The translations under genes and the position numbers were made by a program. Below the pieces are notes generated by a model. It saw only the letters and a list, made by a program, of their open reading frames with translations, did not search any database and was not told the DNA's origin. 24,686 nucleotides of DNA from Leidyana gryllorum EB-2025a (taxonomy: Eukaryota > Apicomplexa): contig JBLWGC010000148.1 of the NCBI GenBank assembly GCA_048772705.1, positions 1 to 24,686 on the forward strand. The letters are read 5' to 3'. This document shows, piece by piece, positions 1 through 5,503 of this stretch (position 1 is its first letter; each line of letters begins with the position of its first letter).

Positions 1-69
1 CGGACGTCGAATGGATAGCGCGTTGGACTTCTAATCCAAAGGTTGCGAGTTCGAGTCTCGCCGTAGGTA
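1..69 (+). tRNA. tRNA-Arg(TCT), 5' end cut by window edge
   Basis: Anticodon stem TTGGA/TCCAA encloses loop CTTCTAA, anticodon TCT. The T arm GCGAG-TTCGAGT-CTCGC is perfect. The 3' acceptor strand CGTAGGT at 62-68 pairs with only the last two bases of the 5' strand, which lies mostly outside the window. No T-run follows. Confidence 0.82.
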
Positions 70-133
70 ACCAAATGCTCAGCACTTTACTTCGATGATT
101 TGGCTGACTAGCTGCCTTCGCTGTGGAATGTTG

Positions 134-204
134 TCCACTGTAGTCTGAGTGGCTAGGATATGCGGCCTCACCCGCAAGCTCCGCGCTCAACTCCGGCAGT
201 GGAA
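134..204 (+). pseudogene. degenerate tRNA-Glu(CTC)-like
   Basis: Acceptor TCCACTG/CAGTGGA and the D arm match the intact Glu(CTC) at 4937-5008. The anticodon arm is one base short and the T arm is altered, so it is probably a relic. It lies upstream of a Thr fragment, the same Glu-to-Thr order as at 4937 and 7437. Confidence 0.7.
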
Positions 205-292
205 GTCAGTGGTTGAAGTCAGTGGAATACTTGAGCAAAGTGCCCAGCAATCTCCGTCAATAGTGTCTGATTCGTGATCTTCGGCTTGCATT
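205..292. other. Glu-Thr spacer: uninterrupted paralogous target site
   Basis: This spacer contains ATTCGTGATCTTCGG. It is the uninterrupted counterpart of the spacer that at 5062-7421 is split by a 2.34-kb insertion flanked by ACTCGTGA. It supports reading that octamer as a target-site duplication. Confidence 0.7.
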
Positions 293-338
293 GCCTTCTT
301 AGCTTAGGGGCAGAGCATTCGCTCAGTAAGCGAAAGGC
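293..338 (+). pseudogene. tRNA-Thr(AGT) 5' fragment
   Basis: Acceptor 5' strand, D arm and anticodon arm (loop TCAGTAA, anticodon AGT) match the full Thr(AGT) gene at 7437. The copy stops after the anticodon stem, with no T arm or 3' acceptor. Confidence 0.75.
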
Positions 339-401
339 TTGACTGCATCGACTGGGCACCTGCAAAGCTTAAGTCTCTCAAGCTTCAATCATCTTAGCCC
401 A

Positions 402-550
402 GCCTCGTAGTTCAGCCACCAGAGGGTAAGTCTCTTAGCCACCAAGTCGCAGATTGGAACCTGCCAATACCTGAGGCGCGCACTAGCCCTGCAAGCGGTA
501 AGTCTCTTAGCCACGAACGCGCAGGTTTTTAACCTGCCAGTACCTGAGGC
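402..550 (+). repeat. two tandem degenerate tRNA-like units
   Basis: Units of about 73-76 bases share GGTAAGTCTCTTAGCCAC (from 425 and from 497) and a TACCTGAGGC end. The first has a D-arm-like TAGTTCAG and resembles the Asn-type copy at 2613. Neither folds as a good cloverleaf, so these look like decayed, tandemly copied tRNA relics. Confidence 0.5.
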
Positions 551-560
551 ACCCACAGCG

Positions 561-632
561 GGCTGTTTGATCTGGTGGTATGATCCTTCCTTAGGGTGGA
601 AAGAGTCCTGGGTTCGATTCCCAGAACAGCCC
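561..632 (+). tRNA. tRNA-Pro(AGG)
   Basis: Acceptor GGCTGTT/AACAGCC is perfect. The anticodon loop TTAGGGT gives AGG and the T arm CTGGG-TTCGATT-CCCAG is perfect. The anticodon stem has one disturbed pair compared with the copies at 3354 and 22413. It is 72 nt with no encoded CCA. Confidence 0.85.
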
Positions 633-733
633 GTCTGATAGTTGTTGACGCAACACGGCACTCGACCCATCCCGGACAACTAAGACGGGATCTGAGTTGT
701 TGACTCAACAGGCTGCAACCCGGCCATTCGTCC

Positions 734-806
734 AGACGCTACTGGGACTCGAACCCAGTATCCCCGGTTCCGAAGACCGATGCCATATCCATTAGGCCAT
801 AGCGCC
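734..806 (-). tRNA. tRNA-Arg(TCG)
   Basis: On the minus strand, acceptor GGCGCTA pairs with TAGCGTC (one G-T). The D arm is TGGCCTAATGGATATGGCA, loop CTTCGGA gives anticodon TCG, and the T arm is CTGGG-TTCGAGT-CCCAG. It is the best Arg-type copy here; the Arg-like copy near 4836 is degenerate. Confidence 0.82.
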
Positions 807-1138
807 GACTAACGGAGCCGTCAAATGGAAGTGTGTAGCGATCCAGAGAGGACATGGGCAGCTACGCCCGATCGTGGGTTTGGACAGGCTTCACCTACAT
901 CTCCCATTCGAGACATCGGTGGACATACTATCCAAGCCAGGATTCGGGCCTGGGTATGCACGGCCACAACTTGCTGTTGTAAGCACTAGACGACCCGGAC
1001 GATCTTCAAGTGAGGCTGGTATGTCGGCGTGACCAAGTGAGTGGATCTCTGATACAAATTCGGACTTAGTAACCAATTCCATTTGTATTGATCGTGGAAT
1101 CCTGTGCCTTCCTGGGGTACGGGGCGAGCTCCCTTGCC
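807..1138. other. stretch without a recognisable gene
   Basis: A T-arm-like piece (CCAGG-ATTCGGG-CCTGG, near 934-952) is visible, but no cloverleaf can be built around it. The short ORFs are low-complexity shadows. It is probably decayed array DNA. Confidence 0.5.
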
Positions 1139-1204
1139 GCTCCAACTCCGTCGGTAGAGCGCAAGACTTTTGAAGGGAGAACCGCGGGTTCGGGAGGCGC
1201 GAGC
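1139..1204 (+). pseudogene. degenerate tRNA-Lys(TTT)-like
   Basis: D-arm remnant GTCGGTAGAGCGCAAGAC, a TTT-containing anticodon region and a T-arm start CGCGGGTTCG recall eukaryotic Lys(TTT). The anticodon stem no longer pairs and the 3' part is scrambled. Confidence 0.45.
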
Positions 1205-1270
1205 AGTCCTAGTAAAGCTACGCTGAATCGTATGTGAAGCCACTGGCCGCAAAATGCCAAGTTCGACAGC

Positions 1271-1353
1271 GGCAACTTGCCCGAGTGGTTAAGGGGAGAA
1301 GATTTGATCTCTACAGGGCCTGGGCCGGGCTGGTGCAGATCCAGCAGTTGTCG
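1271..1353 (+). pseudogene. class II (Ser-type) tRNA-like gene
   Basis: Acceptor GGCAACT/AGTTGTC has one G-T pair. The D arm is CCCGAGTGGTTAAGGG, there is a long variable region, and the T stem GCTGG/CCAGC encloses TGCAGAT instead of the usual TTCGAAT. The anticodon loop is one base too long, so the isotype is uncertain and function doubtful. Confidence 0.55.
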
Positions 1354-1429
1354 TGCGATGTGATCGGAGGGGTCAGACACCAACTCAAGCGTGAATCCTT
1401 GGAATGGTGGGAAAACCAACTGTGTTTTC

Positions 1430-1500
1430 TGCATCTGCCGGGAATCGAACCCGGGTCGTCTCGATGGCAACGAGACATTCTACCACTAGACCACAGATGC
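1430..1500 (-). tRNA. tRNA-Gly(GCC)
   Basis: Acceptor GCATCTG/CAGATGC is perfect. Loop TTGCCAT gives anticodon GCC, and the T arm CCGGG-TTCGATT-CCCGG is perfect. It is 71 nt and identical to its mirror at 24592-24662. A TTTT lies about 18 bases downstream of its 3' end. Confidence 0.93.
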
Positions 1501-1620
1501 ATAATATCTTGTTGAGCTAGCCGCCCGCTGTGCAGACCTCATATCATTCCGTGGTTTTCGCCCCTCATCAGACACCTGTTTCCAAAGACACACGCCCCTT
1601 TCACAGTCCGAAAGCTCCGC

Positions 1621-1693
1621 GCAGCCATGGTCTAGTGGTTACGACGTCTGCTTCACACGCAGAAGGTCCCGAGTTCGATCCTCGGTGGCTGTA
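1621..1693 (+). tRNA. tRNA-Val(CAC)
   Basis: Acceptor GCAGCCA/TGGCTGT has one G-T pair. Stem TCTGC/GCAGA encloses loop TTCACAC, anticodon CAC. The T arm is CGAG-TTCGATC-CTCG. It is the first gene of a Val> <Asp Leu> block and identical to its mirror at 24399. Confidence 0.9.
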
Positions 1694-1746
1694 GCTCGCA
1701 ACTTTATCTGAGCACCACGAAATCTGAAGCGGAAAAACGAACTGTG

Positions 1747-1817
1747 CTCCGAGACCGGGAATCGACCCTGGTCTTCCGCGTGATAGGCAGAAATCCTAAC
1801 CGCTATACTATCTCGGA
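1747..1817 (-). tRNA. tRNA-Asp-type with ATC anticodon
   Basis: Acceptor TCCGAGA/TCTCGGA is perfect. The anticodon loop is CTATCAC instead of CTGTCAC, giving ATC. The T arm is one base short compared with the GTC copies at 3068 and 4124. Both arms share the ATC and the short T arm. A T5 run follows about 10 bases downstream. It is either a drifting copy or a minor Asp reader. Confidence 0.65.
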
Positions 1818-1911
1818 CGCTCTCGATACGCCGGCCTCCATCCCCAGAAGTTCTTCCATTTTGAGATTCCACGGATAGAAAACGCGTGGGGCGGTGAGCC
1901 AACAACATTTC

Positions 1912-1991
1912 GGCAAGATGGCCGAGTGGTCTAAGGCGCTGTGTTAAGGCCGCAGTCCGAAAGGGCGTGGGTTCGAATCCCACTCTTGTCA
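1912..1991 (+). tRNA. tRNA-Leu(AAG)
   Basis: Class II tRNA with acceptor GGCAAGA/TCTTGTC (one G-T). The D arm is GGCCGAGTGGTCTAAGGC, loop TTAAGGC gives AAG, the variable arm is GTCCGAAAGGGC, and the T arm is GTGGG-TTCGAAT-CCCAC. It closes the Val-Asp-Leu block. Confidence 0.93.
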
Positions 1992-2058
1992 ACCGTTGTA
2001 TTGTATTGAGTCGTCCCCTCTCTTCACCGATAGACAGGTCGTTCGACCTACATACAGC

Positions 2059-2129
2059 TGCACCTGCCGGGACTCGAACCCGGGTTACGACCTTGGAAGG
2101 GTCGCATCTTACCCTTAGACCACAAGTGC
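2059..2129 (-). tRNA. tRNA-Gly(TCC)
   Basis: Acceptor GCACTTG/CAGGTGC has one wobble pair. Loop CTTCCAA gives TCC, and the T arm CCGGG-TTCGAGT-CCCGG is perfect here; the mirror at 23963 has one change in the T stem. Just downstream is the hairpin AGGTCGAACGACCT and no T-run. Confidence 0.9.
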
Positions 2130-2256
2130 AATTGCGAAAGATCTGCAGCACCCCGAGACACTCGGGCGATTTCTGCGCGCCACCGTCCGCCATACACCCT
2201 CATTGGCATGTGGTCAGGGATGAATTTCCAACATCTTCAACCTTCAGGTCATCTTT

Positions 2257-2322
2257 AGGGCACGCGCGGAGTTGGACCACGGTGATCTGCAGTCAGCTGC
2301 TCTACCACTGAGCTACGTACCC
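2257..2322 (-). pseudogene. tRNA-Cys(GCA)-like, shortened variable region
   Basis: Acceptor GGGTACG/CGTGCCC pairs with one wobble and the D arm GCTCAGTGGTAGAGC is intact. Loop CTGCAGA gives GCA. The copy is only 66 nt because the variable region is nearly gone, and one anticodon-stem pair is broken. The mirror copy has CCA instead of GCA. Confidence 0.6.
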
Positions 2323-2418
2323 ACAAACTACCCGTCATACTTGCTCAACTCGATTCTGTCTTCTCATTTGAAGCAAAACGGCCGTTATTGTGCACGAGCT
2401 TGAACAACAACGAGTCAT

Positions 2419-2489
2419 GCATCTGTGGTCTAGGGGTAGAATGTGTCGTTGCCACCGAGACGACCCAGGTACGATTCCCGGCAGACGCA
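2419..2489 (+). pseudogene. degenerate tRNA-Gly(GCC)
   Basis: Matches the Gly(GCC) at 1430, including loop TTGCCAC. It has an acceptor mismatch, an altered anticodon stem and a changed T loop (GGTACGATT). It is probably a decaying copy. Confidence 0.65.
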
Positions 2490-2562
2490 GGAGGCACGCC
2501 TCAAACAGCCGTGGCAGATTGACAGAGACGCTGACAAGCTTCGGCACGAGGCCCGACCAGGG

Positions 2563-2606
2563 GGCTGTTTGGTCTGCAGGTATGATTTTTCCTCGCTTGG
2601 AAGAAC
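2563..2606 (+). pseudogene. tRNA-Pro 5' half fragment
   Basis: GGCTGTTTGGTCTG and the following D arm match the Pro genes. The sequence leaves the Pro pattern in the anticodon arm and runs directly into the Asn-like copy at 2613. Confidence 0.55.
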
Positions 2607-2612
2607 ATTGCA

Positions 2613-2683
2613 GGTCTTGTAGCTCAGTCGGCAAAGCGTGTAGCTGTTTACCACAAAGTCGCAGTCTCGAAGCCTAGCGGTGC
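2613..2683 (+). pseudogene. degenerate tRNA-Asn(GTT)-like
   Basis: D arm TAGCTCAGTCGGCAAAGCG, anticodon loop CTGTTTA (GTT) in a stem with one mismatch, and AAAGTCGCAG recall eukaryotic Asn tRNA. The T arm and 3' acceptor are scrambled. Confidence 0.5.
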
Positions 2684-2760
2684 CGGGAGCTGCGATATGC
2701 GACGCTCTGTTAGAGGTCGCAACTCTGTATTTAACTACCGACAGGTCGCCCTACCGAGTT

Positions 2761-2833
2761 TGGACGACCTGGGTATCGATCCCAGTACCTCTCGCATGCA
2801 AAGCGAGCGCTCTACCATCTGAGCTAGCCGCCC
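2761..2833 (-). tRNA. tRNA-Ala(TGC)
   Basis: Acceptor GGGCGGC/GTCGTCC pairs with two G-T. The D arm is GCTCAGATGGTAGAGC, stem CTCGC/GCGAG encloses TTTGCAT (TGC), and the T stem CTGGG/CCCAG encloses ATCGATA, an A-substituted B box. It is identical to its mirror at 23259. Confidence 0.88.
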
Positions 2834-2893
2834 ATCCGCTCTACATGGAAAACCTTCTGCATCCAGTGGCTGACCGAGTGCCGATACAACGGC

Positions 2894-2973
2894 TGACAAG
2901 AGTGGGATTCGAACCCACGCCCTTTCGGACTGCGGCCTTAACACAGCGCCTTAGACCACTCGGCCATCTTGCC
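2894..2973 (-). tRNA. tRNA-Leu(AAG)
   Basis: Class II tRNA nearly identical to 1912-1991, loop TTAAGGC. It is followed downstream by a small GCCG-TTGTAT-CGGC hairpin rather than a T-run. It heads an inverted copy of the Val-Asp-Leu block. Confidence 0.92.
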
Positions 2974-3067
2974 GAAGTGTTCTTGGCTCGCCACTTTACA
3001 CGTTTTCTGTTGGTGAAGTCTCGAGAAGGGAGGACTTTTGGGGTTTCAGGCCGGTGTGTTCGGAGCG

Positions 3068-3139
3068 TCCGAGATAGTATAGTGGTTAGTATTTCCGCCT
3101 GTCACGCGGAAGACCCGGGTTCGATTCCCGGTCTAGGAG
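3068..3139 (+). tRNA. tRNA-Asp(GTC)
   Basis: Acceptor TCCGAGA/TCTAGGA has one mismatch that the mirror at 22953 lacks. Stem CCGC/GCGG encloses CTGTCAC (GTC), and the T arm CCGGG-TTCGATT-CCCGG is perfect. Confidence 0.88.
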
Positions 3140-3217
3140 CACAGTTGATCTCAGCTTAAGATTGTCTTCTTGCATTGCTTTTGGTGCTTAGTAAGCGAGC
3201 CGCTGAAAGTTGCGAGC

Positions 3218-3268
3218 TACAGTCACCGAGGATCGAACTCGGAACCTTCTGCGTGTTAAGCAGACGTC
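3218..3268 (-). pseudogene. tRNA-Val(AAC) 3' fragment
   Basis: Anticodon arm (loop TTAACAC), T arm and 3' acceptor are those of Val, but the 5' third is missing. The break falls at a junction with DNA that in the right arm lies about 275 bases away, next to the Met-type tRNA. Confidence 0.7.
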
Positions 3269-3353
3269 TTGAGATGTTAATTGTAAAGTGTCGACGCGGT
3301 GGCTGTGTTACTTCTAAAACTGCTTATCCCATCGGGTCAACCGACAACCCAGA

Positions 3354-3425
3354 GGGCTGTTCTGGGAATCAAACCCAGGACTCCTTCCACCCTAAGGAAG
3401 GATCATACCACTAGACCAAACAGCC
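3354..3425 (-). tRNA. tRNA-Pro(AGG)
   Basis: Acceptor GGCTGTT/AACAGCC is perfect. Stem CTTCC/GGAAG encloses TTAGGGT (AGG), and the T arm is CTGGG-TTTGATT-CCCAG. It is identical to its mirror at 22413. A TTTT lies about 40 bases downstream in a spacer reused beside other Pro copies. Confidence 0.9.
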
Positions 3426-3513
3426 GCCTGTCGGTCGTGCAACCCGCTGGGTACACTCGAGAGAGTGGTCATACTATGTGAAGTACCACTAAATGCGATG
3501 GGGTCTGCACAGC

Positions 3514-3586
3514 GGGGGACTAGCTCAAATGGTGAAGCGCTCGCTTAGCGTGCAAGAGGTACTGGGATCAATGCCCAGGTCGTCCA
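3514..3586 (+). tRNA. tRNA-Ala(AGC), partly degenerate
   Basis: Acceptor GGGGGAC/GTCGTCC has one mismatch. Loop TTAGCGT gives AGC in a stem with one mismatch, and the T loop is ATCAATG. Its function is uncertain. Confidence 0.6.
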
Positions 3587-3692
3587 AAGTTTGTAGTGCT
3601 GCAACTGGCGCTATTTGACTACAGAGTTGAGAGCTTTGAGGGTGCCCTGTAGCCCTTAGATGGACTTGGGCACCGCAGTATGTGTGAAGGTT

Positions 3693-3761
3693 GCCTCAGA
3701 GACCGGATCTGCGAGTTTGTATTTTACAACCACACGCTCTGCCGACTAAGGTACAAGAGCC
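3693..3761 (-). pseudogene. degenerate Asn-type tRNA relic
   Basis: On the minus strand, CTTGTACCTTAGTCGGCAGA and ACTCGCAGA align with the Asn-like copy at 2613, but the anticodon arm and T arm no longer pair. Confidence 0.4.
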
Positions 3762-3863
3762 AGTTCCAATATCTCAGAGGTTAGTAGAGATACGCGTGTT
3801 GCAAGTGTCCGGTTGAGGGCTAGTCCGGAGGCTCTACCAACTCTTTTTGTGAAGGAGTGAATG

Positions 3864-3935
3864 GGCTGCGTGGTGTAGTGGTTAGCACTGGAGACTTTGA
3901 ATCTCCCGATCTGGGTTCGATTCCCGGCGCGACCT
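3864..3935 (+). tRNA. tRNA-Gln(TTG)
   Basis: Acceptor GGCTGCG/CGCGACC has one mismatch and one wobble pair. The D arm is GTGTAGTGGTTAGCAC, stem GGAGA/TCTCC encloses CTTTGAA (TTG), and the T arm is CTGGG-TTCGATT-CCCGG. It is identical in the mirror at 21903. Confidence 0.87.
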
Positions 3936-3998
3936 CACAACTAATTCTCACTGCTTTGTGAAACCTCACCACTCCTCTTGATCTGCGGGACCTTCCGT

Positions 3999-4070
3999 GC
4001 AGCCATGGTCTAGTGGTCACGACGTCTGTTAACACGCAGAAGGTCCCGAGTTCGATCTTCGGTGGCTGTA
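3999..4070 (+). tRNA. tRNA-Val(AAC)
   Basis: Matches Val(CAC) at 1621, but the loop is TTAACAC (AAC) and one base is missing from the anticodon stem, leaving 72 nt. It starts the second Val> <Asp Leu> block. A CTCGC/GCGAG hairpin follows instead of a T-run. Confidence 0.75.
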
Positions 4071-4123
4071 ACTCGCGTTTGTCAGGCGAGCACCACGAAA
4101 TCTAAAGCGGAAGAACGAAGTGT

Positions 4124-4195
4124 CTCCGAGACCGGTAATCGAACCCGGGTCTTCCGAGTGACAGGCGGAAATACTAAGCACTATACTATCTCGGA
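4124..4195 (-). tRNA. tRNA-Asp(GTC)
   Basis: Acceptor TCCGAGA/TCTCGGA and loop CTGTCAC (GTC). One anticodon-stem pair is broken (CTCGG for GCGG) and the T loop is intact. It is the middle gene of the second Val-Asp-Leu block. Confidence 0.82.
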
Positions 4196-4290
4196 CGCTC
4201 GTGGATACCCCGGCCTTCAACCCCAAAAGTCCTCCCTTCTCGAGACTTCACGGACAGAAAGCGTGTAAAGTGGCGAGCCAAGGGCACTCC

Positions 4291-4370
4291 GGCAAGATGG
4301 CCGAGTGGTCCAAGGCGCTGTGTTAAGGCCGCAGTCCGAAAGGGCGTGGGTTCGAATCCCACTCTTGTCA
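4291..4370 (+). tRNA. tRNA-Leu(AAG)
   Basis: Third Leu(AAG) of the left arm, 80 nt, loop TTAAGGC. The right-arm partner at 21467 carries one extra base in the D arm. Confidence 0.92.
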
Positions 4371-4426
4371 GCCGTTGTATCGGCCCTCGGTCAGTCACTG
4401 CATCCAATAGGTCTTCCATGTAGTGC

Positions 4427-4467
4427 GCATGCTAAGCGAGTGCTCTACCATTTGAGCTAGTTGTCCC
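4427..4467 (-). pseudogene. tRNA-Ala(AGC) 5' half
   Basis: The acceptor 5' strand, D arm and anticodon loop TTAGCAT (AGC) are intact. The sequence then switches, just past the anticodon loop, to DNA that elsewhere (2840, 23240) lies in front of the Ala(TGC) gene. This looks like a recombination breakpoint inside a tRNA gene. Confidence 0.7.
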
Positions 4468-4547
4468 TTGTGCACACTCCATCGCATTTGTTGGTTCTCA
4501 ACATAGTATGTCTCAACTGTCCTCAGCGGGTTGCACGACCAACAGGC

Positions 4548-4619
4548 GGCAGTTTGGTCTAGTGGTACGATCCTTCCTTAGTGTGGAAGGAGTCCCGGGT
4601 TCGATTCCAAGAACAGCCC
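4548..4619 (+). tRNA. Pro-bodied tRNA with AGT (Thr) anticodon
   Basis: The body matches Pro(AGG) throughout, but loop TTAGTGT gives AGT. The acceptor GGCAGTT/AACAGCC has two mismatches and the T stem has one. Both arms carry the same changes. It is probably a pseudogene, although the anticodon stem CTTCC/GGAAG remains perfect. Confidence 0.6.
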
Positions 4620-4721
4620 TCTTGGTTGTCGGTTGACCCGATGGGATAAGCAGTTTTTAGAACCAATACAGCCACCTCGTTAGCCCACTTCGGTAGGGCA
4701 GTCTGCACCCTACTAAAAAAC

Positions 4722-4790
4722 GGAGTGTTCGGGAATCGAATAGAGCACTTCCTCCAAGTGGAGGAAAATTATATCACAAGCACTTCAACT
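4722..4790 (-). pseudogene. degenerate Pro-like tRNA relic
   Basis: On the minus strand, a TCCTC/GAGGA anticodon-like stem and a TTCGATTCCCGAAC T-loop region are placed as in Pro tRNA, but the acceptor does not pair. Confidence 0.35.
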
Positions 4791-4835
4791 CGACATGCGC
4801 AGCAGTGGCCCCCATACAGCTAGCAAGCTTGCCTC

Positions 4836-4906
4836 GGTCGAAACGGAACGTCTTCCGCGTGCGAGGCTATGATGCGGATGGCCATATCCATTAGGCCACC
4901 GCACCA
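4836..4906 (-). pseudogene. degenerate Arg-like tRNA relic
   Basis: The D arm TGGCCTAATGGATATGGCCA matches Arg(TCG) at 734. The anticodon and T arms are disordered and partly resemble the Asp type (GCACGCGGAAGAC), so it may be chimeric. Confidence 0.4.
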
Positions 4907-4936
4907 TAGACAAGCTTTGGTCATCTCGGGAGCTTG

Positions 4937-5008
4937 TCCACTGTAGTCTAAGTGGTTAGGATATGCGGCTCTCACCCGCATGATCCGGGTTCAATCCCGG
5001 CAGTGGAA
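4937..5008 (+). tRNA. tRNA-Glu(CTC)
   Basis: Acceptor TCCACTG/CAGTGGA is perfect. Stem TGCGG/CCGCA encloses CTCTCAC (CTC), and the T arm is CCGGG-TTCAATC-CCGG. It is identical to its mirror at 20829. The 2.34-kb insertion begins 61 bases downstream. Confidence 0.93.
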
Positions 5009-5061
5009 GTCATTGGACCATTCGAGCAAAGTGCTCCAGTAACCTCCGTCAATAGTGACTG

Positions 5062-5069
5062 ACTCGTGA
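5062..5069. repeat. target-site duplication, left copy (ACTCGTGA)
   Basis: The octamer ACTCGTGA ends the Glu-side spacer here and recurs at 7414-7421, where the Thr-side spacer resumes. The uninterrupted paralogous spacer at 262-285 has a single ATTCGTGA. Confidence 0.85.
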
Positions 5070-5503
5070 GGCTGGCCACTGGCCGAGGCTGTCCTGGTCG
5101 TGGTTGGCCACATGCAACAACGCAAACAAGAGGCATACATCACCATTAGCCGCCTTCTCTACTCCGGGCCATACACTCTTCAGCGATGCGGTCTTAATCG
5201 GAAGAACTCGCTCGTCACTCAATGTACACAAGCAGATCCAATGAATTCTGCAACCCTGACCGATGCATGGGCAGCCCTTGTTTTCGCGGAGGAGTGGCCT
5301 CGAAGAAAGATCAGAGTTGCCCTTCCATCTCAAGATGCTTCGTGTCGGACAGATAGCCGCCAACTCCTCGAGATGATTTGACCGATCCGGTATGGTGAGC
5401 TCGACCTGCTTAGCTTCCTTCAACTTCCGGCTCTGCACCCAGAGCACCAGCCTTTTGCTGCCATCATTCGGAAAGATTTTAAACCCGCCCTGCATTCAGG
5501 ATT
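5070..5503. other. 5' part of insertion, ambiguous coding
   Basis: Two open frames lie on opposite strands: a 93-codon plus ORF (5100-5381) and a 148-codon minus ORF (5049-5495). The minus ORF starts 8 bases from the main gene and takes its last codons and stop from the target duplication and flanking array, so it is not self-contained in the element. Neither resembles a family I know. Confidence 0.4.

Noticed and set aside
400-560. CRISPR-like array from the two 73-base tandem units
   Set aside because: There are only two units, they have no unique spacers between short repeats, and they resemble degenerate tRNA copies.
1639-2193. 184-codon minus-strand ORF across tRNA genes (and its mirror at 23899-24453)
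   Set aside because: It runs straight through Val, Asp, Leu and Gly tRNA genes. It is a shadow of structured tRNA sequence, as are the other ORFs with repeated TRVGFEPTPFRTAALTQR peptides.
5049-5495. 148-codon minus-strand ORF as a second gene of the 2.34-kb insertion
   Set aside because: Its last codons and stop come from the target duplication and flanking array, and it starts only 8 bases from the divergent main gene. Left as ambiguous.
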